A stretch of DNA of 64,000 nucleotides from Methylobacterium sp. Leaf112 (GTDB lineage Bacteria; Pseudomonadota; Alphaproteobacteria; Rhizobiales; Beijerinckiaceae): assembly GCF_001423295.1 (NCBI RefSeq), contig NZ_LMNG01000030.1:276766-340765 (forward strand), read 5' to 3'. The notes below the pieces were generated by a model that did not search any database, was not told where the DNA came from, and saw nothing but the letters and a program-made list of their open reading frames with translations. Position numbers and translations under genes: made by a program. Below, piece by piece: positions 35,919-43,942 of this stretch. How positions within the stretch are numbered: the first letter of the stretch is position 1; each line of letters opens with the position of its first letter.

Positions 35919-36572
35919 TCATGCGTTCAGGCGGCGGTAGACCTCGATGGCGTCGTTGACGTCCTCGTACAGGATCGCGCGCCCGTTGATGAGCACGATG
36001 CCCTGCTGGCACCAGGTCCGGATCACCTCCATGCCGTGGGAGACCATGATCACGTTGGAATTGACGCGGCGGGCGGCGAAGGCCTCTTCGCAGCGCTTCT
36101 GGAAGCGCGCATCGCCCACCGCCGTGACCTCGTCGATGAGGTAGCAGTCGAACGGGATCGCCATGCTCATGCCGAAGGCCAGGCGCGAGCCCATGCCCGA
36201 CGAGTAGGTCCGGATCGGCACGTCGAGGTAGCTGCCGAGTTCGGAGAAATCCTCGACGAATTCGAGCACCTTCTTCGGATCCTCGCCATAGATGCGAGCC
36301 ACGAAGATGATGTTGTCCCGGCCCGTCATCTGCGGATGGAAACCGCCGCCGAAGCCGAGGGGCCACGACACCCGCATGGTGCGCTGGACGCGCCCCCGCG
36401 TCGGCGCCTCGGTGCCGGCGATGAGGCGCATCATCGTGGACTTGCCGGCCCCGTTGATGCCGAGGATGCCGTAGGAGACATTGGGTTTGAGCGTGAACGA
36501 CACGCGCTCGAGGATCGTCCGGCGGTGCCCATCCGTCCGGTAGACCTTTGTGACATTGTCGAAGCGGATCAC
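35919..36572 (-). CDS. Capsule polysaccharide ABC transporter ATP-binding protein, KpsT-like
   Basis: A 217-residue ATPase when read from the GTG at 36572, which matches KpsT length. Walker A GINGAGKS is at 38-45, the signature reads YSSGMGSRL, and Walker B is YLIDEV with the polysaccharide-exporter tail SHGMEVIRTWCQQGIVLING. An upstream in-frame extension to 36830 has no family character. The ribosome site is weak (GGAG about 13 bases away), so the start is a best guess. KpsE follows; no permease gene is adjacent. Confidence 0.88.
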   Translation of the reverse strand: MIRFDNVTKVYRTDGHRRTILERVSFTLKPNVSYGILGINGAGKSTMMRLIAGTEAPTRGRVQRTMRVSWPLGFGGGFHPQMTGRDNIIFVARIYGEDPKKVLEFVEDFSELGSYLDVPIRTYSSGMGSRLAFGMSMAIPFDCYLIDEVTAVGDARFQKRCEEAFAARRVNSNVIMVSHGMEVIRTWCQQGIVLINGRAILYEDVNDAIEVYRRLNA

Positions 36573-36861
36573 GGTCGGTTTGTGGCTCCGGGAGGCTCGG
36601 GCCCGGAGAACGGGCCGCGCGTCCCGCGTTTCGCCCGCGAAAGCGGCGAATCTGAGGACCACCGTCCGGGGTATCAACGGAGCGGGGGCAGGGGCCGTGT
36701 CGCCGGGACGCGGGAAATCGACACATTCGCGGTACGTTCGACACGATCGCGCCTTGCACCCCGCCGACACGGCTTGTACAGCGTGCCACCCGCGGCGTCG
36801 CGGCGATCCTGCAGGCCCCGGATTTACCAACCGGACGCCGTCGGTCGCGATGCAGGGGGCT

Positions 36862-36951
36862 GGAGGGGTGGCCGAGTGGTTGAAGGCGCACGCCTGGAAA
36901 GTGTGTATACCGGAAACGGTATCGCGGGTTCGAATCCCGCTCCCTCCGCCA
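36862..36951 (+). tRNA. tRNA-Ser (GGA anticodon)
   Basis: The sequence folds as a class II tRNA with a long variable arm. The acceptor pairs GGAGGGG (36862-36868) with TCCCTCC (36941-36947), the anticodon loop is CTGGAAA, the variable arm contains ATACCGGAAACGGTAT, and the T arm contains GGTTCGAATCC. The 3' CCA is encoded (36949-36951). Confidence 0.94.
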
Positions 36952-37892
36952 GTTTCCTATAAACCACCGCAGATCAACGGCTTTTAGCGCTCGATCCCGG
37001 CCCACGTGCAGACTATTGTGTCACCGTGGCTGTGGGGAGCGAAGCCAACGGTGCGCCGTCCCGATATTCTGCGATGTCGCCGGGGTCGCGTATACGTCCG
37101 TGTCCCGACTCGCCTCGGTGGGTTGGCGGTTCCGTTCGAAGGTCTCGTTCAGCGTGAGAGCCTGTGGGCCGAATGCCGCCGGCAACGGCGAGCGGCGCAG
37201 GGACGAGGCCACCGATCAAACCGCCGGGGCCAAGGGCCCCACCGGGCGCTGCCAAACCCTCCGAGTAGGGACCCGGTTTGCGGAAAGATTCATCTGTTCG
37301 ACCACCTCCGCCCGGATAAACGTCTTCACGCGGATCCAAGGTCTCCTCGAAGGCGTCCCGCGTCGTGATCTCGAGGAACAGCCTGCCCTTCGTTGCCATG
37401 TTGCGGTAAGCCGGGGTCGGAATCACGCCTTCGGGCGTCGGCTTGGCAACCGCCGTTCGTGTGACGGCTAGAGATGTCTGTAGCCGCAAGCAGACCGCGA
37501 GCGAAACCACGACGATGCATCAGGAGTATCCTGAGATCATGGGATGCACCCTGGAAAAGCACGATCTCGGGGCGCCCCATAGGCAGTCCGTACGTCAACC
37601 CCAGCTTTCCGAAACCTAGACTACGCGATATTTGACACGATCCACCTCGACGATTTCTTATCCTACCCTCCGAGCGGTCATCACTCATTTGATAACTCAC
37701 CTGGCCCGTACACCTTAGCTTGTCGGGCATCACACGCAGGCGTTCGGGACGGCGTTTCATCGGGACGCGAGTTCGCCCTTCCCTTGGTGAGCGAGCGTTC
37801 ACGGCGCGAGGGCGTTGCACCCAACAATCGCGCGTCAACGAATGAACATTCCGCCGCCTCGTGTCGTTTCCAGTCCTTGCCCAGGAGCCGTG
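36952..37892. other. Degenerate, nearly gene-free region downstream of tRNA-Ser
   Basis: About 940 bases with only short, overlapping frames on both strands, lower GC in the second half (around 37600-37700) and no convincing ribosome sites. One minus-strand frame (37013 to about 37399, starting MATKGRLFLEITTRD) looks slightly protein-like but lacks a ribosome site. I see no att-like second copy of the tRNA 3' end. It may be a decayed insertion. Confidence 0.55.
37843..37868 (+). promoter_or_regulatory. Candidate EcfG-type stress promoter for the nepR-like gene
   Basis: TGAAC (37843-37847), 17 bases, then CGTT (37865-37868), close to the general-stress consensus GGAAC-N16/17-CGTT with one mismatch. 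It lies 24 bases before the start codon. Confidence 0.5.
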
Positions 37893-38093
37893 ATGCTGCG
37901 CGACGAACATGAGGAACTGCCGGTCGCATCCAGCGAGACCGGCGGAATCGTTCTCAGCGAAATGACGCGCCTGCGCCTGGGGCGTCAGCTTCAAGCGATG
38001 TATGAACCGGTCATCGATGAGCCCCTCGACCCACGGCTTGCCGAGCTGATGATGCAGCTGGATCGCGATAAGGCCGGAAATCCTCATGCTTGA
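37893..38093 (+). CDS. NepR-like anti-sigma factor (orphan)
   Basis: A 66-residue protein whose C-terminal half, LGRQLQAMYEPVIDEPLDPR followed by LAELMMQLD, matches the NepR motif (LGxxLRxxYDxVxxEPxPDRFxxLLxxLD). NepR sequesters the general-stress sigma factor EcfG until the PhyR response regulator, when phosphorylated, takes it away. AGGAG lies at a good distance before the ATG at 37893. No phyR, ecfG or PhyK kinase gene lies within the window, so this is an isolated copy, perhaps a paralog of the main nepR. Near-consensus stress promoter upstream. Confidence 0.75.
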   Translation: MLRDEHEELPVASSETGGIVLSEMTRLRLGRQLQAMYEPVIDEPLDPRLAELMMQLDRDKAGNPHA

Positions 38094-38278
38094 TGGTGCC
38101 CGAGGGTAGAAATCCGATCAGCGGGGCGGCATCCAACGGGCGATCCTAGACGGAATGCCGCGGGGGATTTCCTGTCAATGCCCCGACGCGACAGGGCTTT
38201 CCAACGTTCATGGGCCGGCTTAGGAACTGGACGCAGCGGCTTCGACCCGTTCCCCCGCCACTGACCGAACGCTCCCTC

Positions 38279-38509
38279 ATGCCCGCCTACCGTTTCACCG
38301 TCACCATCGCTAGCGATGTGCCGCACGAGCCGGTGTTTCGGCACCTGCGCGACGCCGATGCGGCCTGGGACGAGGCGGGTCGGCTTGCGCGCGAGATCTG
38401 TGCGGCGAGCGGCGATCGGCGCCTGATGCAGGCCGTGGTCGTCGTGACCGATGCGGCGGGGGAGATCGTCCTCGAATTTCCCTTTACGGAAGCCCTCACG
38501 GCGCCCTGA
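38279..38509 (+). CDS. Small protein of the DUF6894 type
   Basis: A 76-residue protein (MPAYRFTVTIASDVPHEP) with the pattern of DUF6894 proteins, which are abundant in Methylobacterium: a beta-strand start, FRHLRDADAAWDEAGRLAREIC, and the ending VVVTDAAGEIVLEFPF. Function unknown. Its stop is followed by a hairpin shared with the convergent 57-residue gene. A longer frame from 38210 has no better start. Confidence 0.7.
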   Translation: MPAYRFTVTIASDVPHEPVFRHLRDADAAWDEAGRLAREICAASGDRRLMQAVVVVTDAAGEIVLEFPFTEALTAP

Positions 38510-38517
38510 GACGAGAA

Positions 38518-38548
38518 CGGCGCCGGTGGCCCGAAGCCACCGGCGCCG
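38518..38548. terminator. Shared terminator hairpin between two small convergent genes
   Basis: Perfect 13-bp arms (CGGCGCCGGTGGC, 38518-38530, against 38536-38548) with loop CCGAA. There is no T-run, so efficiency is uncertain. Confidence 0.65.
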
Positions 38549-38572
38549 CTGCGACCGTCGGGTGAAGGCGGT

Positions 38573-38746
38573 TCAGTCGAGCTGAGACGCCTCCGGACAG
38601 GCCGCGCGGATGGTCTCCGGTAGGGCGGCGAAATCGGCGTAACCGGCCTCGCGCGCCATGGCGTCGAGGGCCGACACGGCATCGGCGGCGCTGCCGGTCC
38701 ACAGCACGGCGCCGTTGGTCTTCTGCTTGATCTGGAAGATGCTCAT
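38573..38746 (-). CDS. Small hypothetical protein (57 aa)
   Basis: A 57-residue frame starting MSIFQIKQKTNGAVLWTG, then SAADAVSALDAMAREAGYAD and ending SQLD. The pattern is a short beta hairpin followed by two helices, as in small single-domain proteins of this genus. It is too short for common gene-finding cut-offs. A near-consensus EcfG-type promoter lies upstream (38787-38811). Function unknown. Confidence 0.6.
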   Translation of the reverse strand: MSIFQIKQKTNGAVLWTGSAADAVSALDAMAREAGYADFAALPETIRAACPEASQLD

Positions 38747-38786
38747 GATGCGTTCGCCCAGGCTATCGAGGGATCTCGAAGGTCAG

Positions 38787-38811
38787 AACGCGCGAAGTGC
38801 GCCGCAGTTGC
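38787..38811 (-). promoter_or_regulatory. Candidate EcfG-type stress promoter for the 57-residue protein
   Basis: On the minus strand GCAAC, 16 bases, then CGTT: one mismatch to GGAAC-N16-CGTT. The -10 element is about 40 bases from the start codon. Confidence 0.45.
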
Positions 38812-38952
38812 GGTAAGGTCGAGCGGTTCGGTCCTTCGTCACCGCCGACGATCCGGCTATGTTCGAAGCCCGGAACGACGCCTTGAAAAGGCCGGCGTCG
38901 GGCGTCACGGCTCGGCGCCTCATCCTCGGCCCTGTGGGCACACCTCGAGCGA

Positions 38953-40230
38953 ATGCCACAGCCCATGCGCGCGCGCGACCTTCTTCCGGCCCTCGCCCTG
39001 CTGCCGGCCTTTCTCCTCACCCCGATCGGCGCCGAGGGGACGAGCGGAGCGAAGGCGGCCGAGACCGCTGCCGTCCCGGATGCCGCCGCCCTGGCGCCCG
39101 CCGTCACCGTTGTGCCGGCCGAAGAGCGAGAGGTGGTCGAGCGGGCGGTGGTCACCGGCACCCTGGTGCCGCGCGACGAGATCCTGGTCGCCCCCGAGAT
39201 CGAGGGCACCCGCATCACCGAACTCCTGGTGGAAGAGGGCGCGCGGGTCGAGAAGGGCCAGCCGCTGGCCCGCCTGTCCCTGGAGATGATCGTCACCCAG
39301 GAAGCCGCCAACGCCGCCGCCCTGGCGCGGGCCGACGCCGCGATCGTCCAGGCCCGCAGCCAGATCGTTCAGGCCGAAGCCGCGCAGGTCGAGGCCAGCC
39401 TGGCCCTCGAGCGGGCGCGAAGCCTGGTGAAGACCGGCAACGCCACGGCGGCCGTGCTGGAGCAGCGGGTCTCGGCGGCACAGGGCGGGGAGGGGCGTCT
39501 CGCCGCCGCCCGCGGCGGGCTCCAGCTCGCGGAGGCCGACCGCGCTACCGCGCGCGCCCAAGGCTCCGAGATCGCCCTGCGGCGCGCCCGCACGGACATC
39601 CGCGCGCCCGAGGGCGGCATCGTCAGCCGGCGCACGGCAAGGGTCGGTGCCACGGCGAGCGCCGTCGGCGAGCCGATGTTCCGCCTCATCGCCCGGGGCG
39701 AGATCGAACTCGAAGGCGAAATTCCCGAGGTGTCGATGCCGCGGCTCAAGCTCGGCGATCCCGTCAGCCTTGAGGGCGAGGAGGGCCGCATCCTCACGGG
39801 ACGCGTCCGCCGCATCGATCCGGAGGTCGACCGCATGACCCGCCTCGGCCGCGTCCGCATCGCCCTGGCACCCGACCCTTCCTTGCGCATCGGCGCCTTC
39901 GCACGCGGCAAGGTCGAGGTCGCGCGCCGGCGCGGGGTCGCCGTACCGCTCTCGGCGGTGCTCTACGCAACCGATGGGGCCGCCTCGGTCTTCGTGGTGA
40001 AGGACGACCGGGTCGAGGCCCGCCGGATCGCCCCGGGGCTCGCCGCCGACGGCATCATGGAGGTCCGTTCGGGCGTCCAGGCCGGCGAGGCGGTGGTGGC
40101 ACGCGCCAGCTCCTTCCTGCGGCACGGCGACCTCGTGCGGGCGGTCCGGCCGGCCGGGCAGGCCGCAGGGGCGCAAGCCGTAGGGGCGAAAGCCGCGGAC
40201 GCGACGCCTCCGCAAGACGCCACGCGCTGA
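38953..40230 (+). CDS. RND efflux periplasmic adaptor (membrane fusion protein)
   Basis: A 425-residue HlyD/AcrA-type adaptor. Residues 1-27 act as signal peptide or anchor. Then come the biotinyl-lipoyl part (ILVAPEIEGTRITELLVEEG), an alpha hairpin (NAAALARADAAIVQARSQ onward), a beta-barrel and the membrane-proximal domain. It links the RND pump encoded 16 bases downstream to an outer-membrane channel that is not encoded here. The C-terminal 25 residues are Ala/Gly-rich and likely disordered. Confidence 0.9.
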   Translation: MPQPMRARDLLPALALLPAFLLTPIGAEGTSGAKAAETAAVPDAAALAPAVTVVPAEEREVVERAVVTGTLVPRDEILVAPEIEGTRITELLVEEGARVEKGQPLARLSLEMIVTQEAANAAALARADAAIVQARSQIVQAEAAQVEASLALERARSLVKTGNATAAVLEQRVSAAQGGEGRLAAARGGLQLAEADRATARAQGSEIALRRARTDIRAPEGGIVSRRTARVGATASAVGEPMFRLIARGEIELEGEIPEVSMPRLKLGDPVSLEGEEGRILTGRVRRIDPEVDRMTRLGRVRIALAPDPSLRIGAFARGKVEVARRRGVAVPLSAVLYATDGAASVFVVKDDRVEARRIAPGLAADGIMEVRSGVQAGEAVVARASSFLRHGDLVRAVRPAGQAAGAQAVGAKAADATPPQDATR

Positions 40231-40246
40231 GATCGGACCCGCCGCC

Positions 40247-43200
40247 ATGCGCCTCAACATCTCCGCCTGGGCCATCCGCAAGCCGATCCCCTCCATCGTG
40301 CTGTTCCTGGTGCTGGTGGTGCTCGGCCTCGTCAGCTTCCGCGCCCTGCCGATCACCCGGTTTCCCAACATCGACATCCCCATCGTCGCCGTCACGGTGA
40401 CGCAGGCGGGTTCCGCCCCCTCCGAGCTGCAGACGCAGGTGACGAAGGTGGTGGAGGACGCGGTGGCCGGCGTGAAGGGCGTCAAGCACACCATCTCGGC
40501 CATCACCGAGGGCATCTCGACCACCACCATCGAGTTCCGCCTGGAGACCAACACCGACCGGGCGGTCAACGACGTCAAGGACGCCATCTCGAAGGTACGG
40601 GTGAACCTGCCCCGCACCATCGACGAGCCGATCATCAACCGCGTCGAGATCGCCGGCCTGCCGATCATGATCTACGGCGCCGCCGCCCCGGCGATGACGC
40701 CCGAAGACCTGTCCTGGCTCATCGACGACGTCATCGCCCGCCAGATCCAGGGCGTGAAGGGGGTGGGCGGCGTCGAGCGCCTCGGCGGCGTCGCCCGCGA
40801 GATCCGCGTGACCCTGAAGCCCGACCGCCTGCTGGCGCTGGGCATCACGGCGGCGGACGTGAACCGCCAGCTGCGCCTGACCTCGGCCGACATGGCCGGC
40901 GGGCGCGGCGAACTCGGCGGCCAGGAGCAGTCGATCCGGACGCTCGCGGGCGCGGCCAGCCTCGACACCCTGGCACAGACCTCCATCATCGTCCCGGGCA
41001 ACCGCAAGGTCCGCCTCGACGAACTCGCGACCCTGGTGGACGGCGCGGAGGAGCCACGCACCTTCGCCCGCTTCAACGGCGAGCCGGTGGTGGCCTTCGC
41101 CATCTCGCGCGCCACGGGGGCGAGCGACGCCGAGGTCGCCACCGCCGTGGCGAGGAAGATCGACGAACTCCGGGGCAAGCACCCGGGCGTGCGCTTCGAT
41201 CTCATCGACACCTCGGTCACCAACACGGTGGGCAACTACCACTCGGCGATGCTGAGCCTCGTCGAGGGCGCGGCGCTGGCCGTCATCGTGGTGTTCCTGT
41301 TCCTGCGGGACTGGCGCGCGACCCTCATCGCCTCCATCGCCCTGCCGCTGTCGGTGCTGCCGACGTTCTGGATCATGAACACGCTGGGCTTCTCGCTCAA
41401 CGCGGTGAGTCTCCTCGCCATCACCCTGGTGACCGGCATCCTCGTCGACGACGCCATCGTGGAGATCGAGAACATCGTCCGGCACATGCGCATGGGCAAA
41501 TCGCCCTACCGCGCGGCCCTCGAGGCGGCCGACGAGATCGGGCTGGCCGTCATCGCCATCACGGCGACCATCATGGCGATCTTCGCCCCCGTCTCGTTCA
41601 TGAGCGGCATCGCCGGGCAGTACTTCAAGCAGTTCGGCCTCACCATCGCGGCGGCCGTGTTCATGTCGCTGCTCGTGGCGCGGCTGATCACGCCCCTGCT
41701 CGCCGCCTACTTCCTGCGCGATCACGGGCCGGAGGACGAGCGCGAGGGTCCGGTCATGCGGGCCTACACCCGCGTGGTGGCCTGGTCCGTACGCCACAAG
41801 TTCATCACCCTGGTGGTGGGGCTCGCCTGCTTTGCCGCCTCGATCATGTCCACCCGCCTCCTGCCGGCGGGCTTCCTGCCGGCCGAGGACGCGGCGCGCA
41901 CGATCTTCGTCGTGGAGCTTCCCCCGGGGGCGCGGCTTGCCGACACCACCCGGGTCAGCGACGGCCTCGTCGACCGGATCAAGACCCTGCCGGAGGTCCG
42001 CAGCGTCTTCGTCGACGGCGGCCGCCAATTGCCGGGCAAGAAGGAGGTGCGGCTCGCCACCTTCACCATCAACCTGACGCCGAAGAACGCGCGGCACCGC
42101 ACGCAGAAGGAAGTCGATGTCGCCATCGGCGCCCTCCTGCGCCAGGAGCCCGACATCCGCTCCTGGGCCCTGCGCGAGAGCGGCCAGCGCGACCTCACCC
42201 TCATCGTCTCGGGGCCGGACAAGGCCGTGGTGGCCGACGTGGCGGCCCAACTCCAGCGCGAGGCGGCGCAAGTCCCCCACCTCGTCAACGTGCTCTCCAC
42301 CGCGCCGCTGGACCGCACCGAGATCCGCATCCGCCCGAAAGCCGGGGTCGCGGCCGATCTCGGCGTCTCCACGGACCTCATCGCCGAGACCGTGCGGGTC
42401 GGCACCATCGGGGACATCGGCGCCAATCTCGCCAAGTTCAACGCCGTCGACCGGCAGGTGCCGATCCGCGTGATGCTGCCCGAGCGCCTGCGCGGCGACC
42501 TCTCGCAGCTGGAGACCCTGAAGGTGCCGGTGAAGGGCGGGGCCTCCGTGCCGCTCTCGACGGTGGCCGATCTCAGCCTCGGGCGGGGGCCCACGGCCAT
42601 CGACCGCTACGACCGCGCCATCCGGGTGGCGCTCGAGGCCAACATGGAGGGCTCGGACGCACTCGGCTCCCTCATCGCCGCGGTCCTCGACCTGCCGGCG
42701 GCCAAGAACCTACCGCCGGGCGTGGTCATCCGCCAGACCGGCGACGCCGAGGTGATGGGTGAGGTGTTCGAGGGCTTCGCGCTCGCCATGGGTGCGGGCC
42801 TGATGATGGTGTTCGGCGTCCTCGTGCTGCTGTTCGGCAACTTCCTGCAGCCGCTCACCATCCTGTTCTCCCTGCCGCTCTCCATCGGCGGGGCGATCCT
42901 CGGGCTGCTCATCTTCAACAAGCCCATCTCCATGCCGGTGGTCATCGGCATCCTCATGCTCATGGGCGTGGTGACGAAGAACGCCATCATGCTGGTGGAT
43001 TTCGCCCTCGAGGAGATGGCCAAGGGCGTCGACCGGGCCACCGCCATCACCGACGCCGGCGCCAAGCGCGCGCGGCCCATCGTCATGACCACCATCGCGA
43101 TGGCGGCCGGCATGGTGCCTTCGGCCATGGCCCTCGGCATCGGCGGCGAGTTCCGCGCGCCCATGGCCATCGCGGTCATCGGCGGCCTCATCGTCTCGAC

Positions 43201-43384
43201 GGGCCTGTCGCTGATCTTCGTGCCGGCGATCTTCGTGCTGGTTGACGACCTCTCGCGCCTGTTCGTGCGCCTGTTCGCCCGCTTCATCGGCCAGAAGGAC
43301 GAACCGGAGGACGGCGCCTTCGCCCTGCCGGCCGCGTCCGCCAACGACCAGAAAGGCTTTCCGCCACGCATCGCGGCGGAGTGA
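40247..43384 (+). CDS. RND-family efflux permease (AcrB/MdtB-like)
   Basis: A 1045-residue inner-membrane proton/drug antiporter with twelve membrane helices and two large periplasmic loops. TM4 carries the proton-relay acidic pair in LVTGILVDDAIVEIENI. The second half has GVVTKNAIMLVDFA (TM10 Lys region). The first residues MRLNISAWAIRKPIPSIVLF are typical of the hydrophobe/amphiphile efflux-1 group found in Rhizobiales. It pairs with the adaptor gene upstream. The substrate range is unknown. No local regulator gene is visible. Confidence 0.93.
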   Translation: MRLNISAWAIRKPIPSIVLFLVLVVLGLVSFRALPITRFPNIDIPIVAVTVTQAGSAPSELQTQVTKVVEDAVAGVKGVKHTISAITEGISTTTIEFRLETNTDRAVNDVKDAISKVRVNLPRTIDEPIINRVEIAGLPIMIYGAAAPAMTPEDLSWLIDDVIARQIQGVKGVGGVERLGGVAREIRVTLKPDRLLALGITAADVNRQLRLTSADMAGGRGELGGQEQSIRTLAGAASLDTLAQTSIIVPGNRKVRLDELATLVDGAEEPRTFARFNGEPVVAFAISRATGASDAEVATAVARKIDELRGKHPGVRFDLIDTSVTNTVGNYHSAMLSLVEGAALAVIVVFLFLRDWRATLIASIALPLSVLPTFWIMNTLGFSLNAVSLLAITLVTGILVDDAIVEIENIVRHMRMGKSPYRAALEAADEIGLAVIAITATIMAIFAPVSFMSGIAGQYFKQFGLTIAAAVFMSLLVARLITPLLAAYFLRDHGPEDEREGPVMRAYTRVVAWSVRHKFITLVVGLACFAASIMSTRLLPAGFLPAEDAARTIFVVELPPGARLADTTRVSDGLVDRIKTLPEVRSVFVDGGRQLPGKKEVRLATFTINLTPKNARHRTQKEVDVAIGALLRQEPDIRSWALRESGQRDLTLIVSGPDKAVVADVAAQLQREAAQVPHLVNVLSTAPLDRTEIRIRPKAGVAADLGVSTDLIAETVRVGTIGDIGANLAKFNAVDRQVPIRVMLPERLRGDLSQLETLKVPVKGGASVPLSTVADLSLGRGPTAIDRYDRAIRVALEANMEGSDALGSLIAAVLDLPAAKNLPPGVVIRQTGDAEVMGEVFEGFALAMGAGLMMVFGVLVLLFGNFLQPLTILFSLPLSIGGAILGLLIFNKPISMPVVIGILMLMGVVTKNAIMLVDFALEEMAKGVDRATAITDAGAKRARPIVMTTIAMAAGMVPSAMALGIGGEFRAPMAIAVIGGLIVSTGLSLIFVPAIFVLVDDLSRLFVRLFARFIGQKDEPEDGAFALPAASANDQKGFPPRIAAE

Positions 43385-43485
43385 ATTCTTCTCGGTTCGC
43401 GTTCCTTTCGCAAGGACGGAAGGTCGGCGTGAGCCGTAACGCGCTCGCTCTCCTCCAGGTGACGACATTCATGGATCTCGCGGAC

Positions 43486-43526
43486 AGCGCGGGTCCCCTC
43501 TCCTGGAAGGAGAGGGGACCCGCGCT
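43486..43526. repeat. Intergenic palindromic repeat with CTCTCCT core
   Basis: Perfect 19-base arms (43486-43504 and 43508-43526) around GGA. The core CCTCTCCTGGAAGGAGAGG resembles a larger element at 54.8 kb, suggesting a dispersed REP-like family. It may also end the RND transcript. Confidence 0.75.
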
Positions 43527-43578
43527 CGGTCCATGCCGATGCCCGAACCGATCAGGTAATGACGCCCCCAAACGAAAA

Positions 43579-43605
43579 CGGCCCGAACCTGAGAGGTCCG
43601 GGCCG
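43579..43605 (-). terminator. Intrinsic terminator of the small membrane protein gene
   Basis: On the minus strand, a GC-rich stem (CGGCCCG and its complement, then ACCT/AGGT with one mismatch) is followed by TTTTCGTTT. It lies 33 bases after the stop codon at 43638. Confidence 0.75.
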
Positions 43606-43637
43606 CAAAATCGCGTCGCAAAAAACCGAAAAGAAGC

Positions 43638-43823
43638 TCAGGCGCGCTCGGCGAGGCGGCTGGCGCCGTAGCAGAGGCCGCCGGCGACGATGAACAGAAC
43701 CACGAAGGTCTTCACCGTGGAATAGAACAGAGCCGGCTCGATGCCCGCGTCCGTATAGAGCAGCAGGCCGATGGCGGCGATGGGCAGGAGCAGGAGGGCC
43801 AGGATCGGGGTCAGCGGGTTCAT
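43638..43823 (-). CDS. Small two-helix membrane protein (61 aa)
   Basis: A 61-residue protein with two predicted membrane helices (about 5-24, ILALLLLPIAAIGLLLY, and 34-54, TVKTFVVLFIVAGGLCYGA) and a positively charged C-terminal tail. It has its own terminator. No family function is recognised. Confidence 0.65.
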   Translation of the reverse strand: MNPLTPILALLLLPIAAIGLLLYTDAGIEPALFYSTVKTFVVLFIVAGGLCYGASRLAERA

Positions 43824-43942
43824 GGGGTCACTCAGCCTCGACGCGGACCCGACGTGCCGGCCCGTATGATCGCGATTACGTCCACCTCCTTAGCACTCCG
43901 GTCCGTACGGCGCCAAGGGTCGCGCGGCGCCAAGGGGTCGCG

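Noticed and set aside
37013..37399. Minus-strand frame beginning MATKGRLFLEITTRD
   Set aside because: No ribosome site and no recognised family; left within the degenerate region.
38221..38260. GGAAC followed by CGTT upstream of the DUF6894 gene
   Set aside because: Spacing is 20 bases, too long for the EcfG consensus of 16-17.
40055..42280. Long minus-strand frame antisense to the RND permease
   Set aside because: Same GC-driven shadowing; no recognisable domain.
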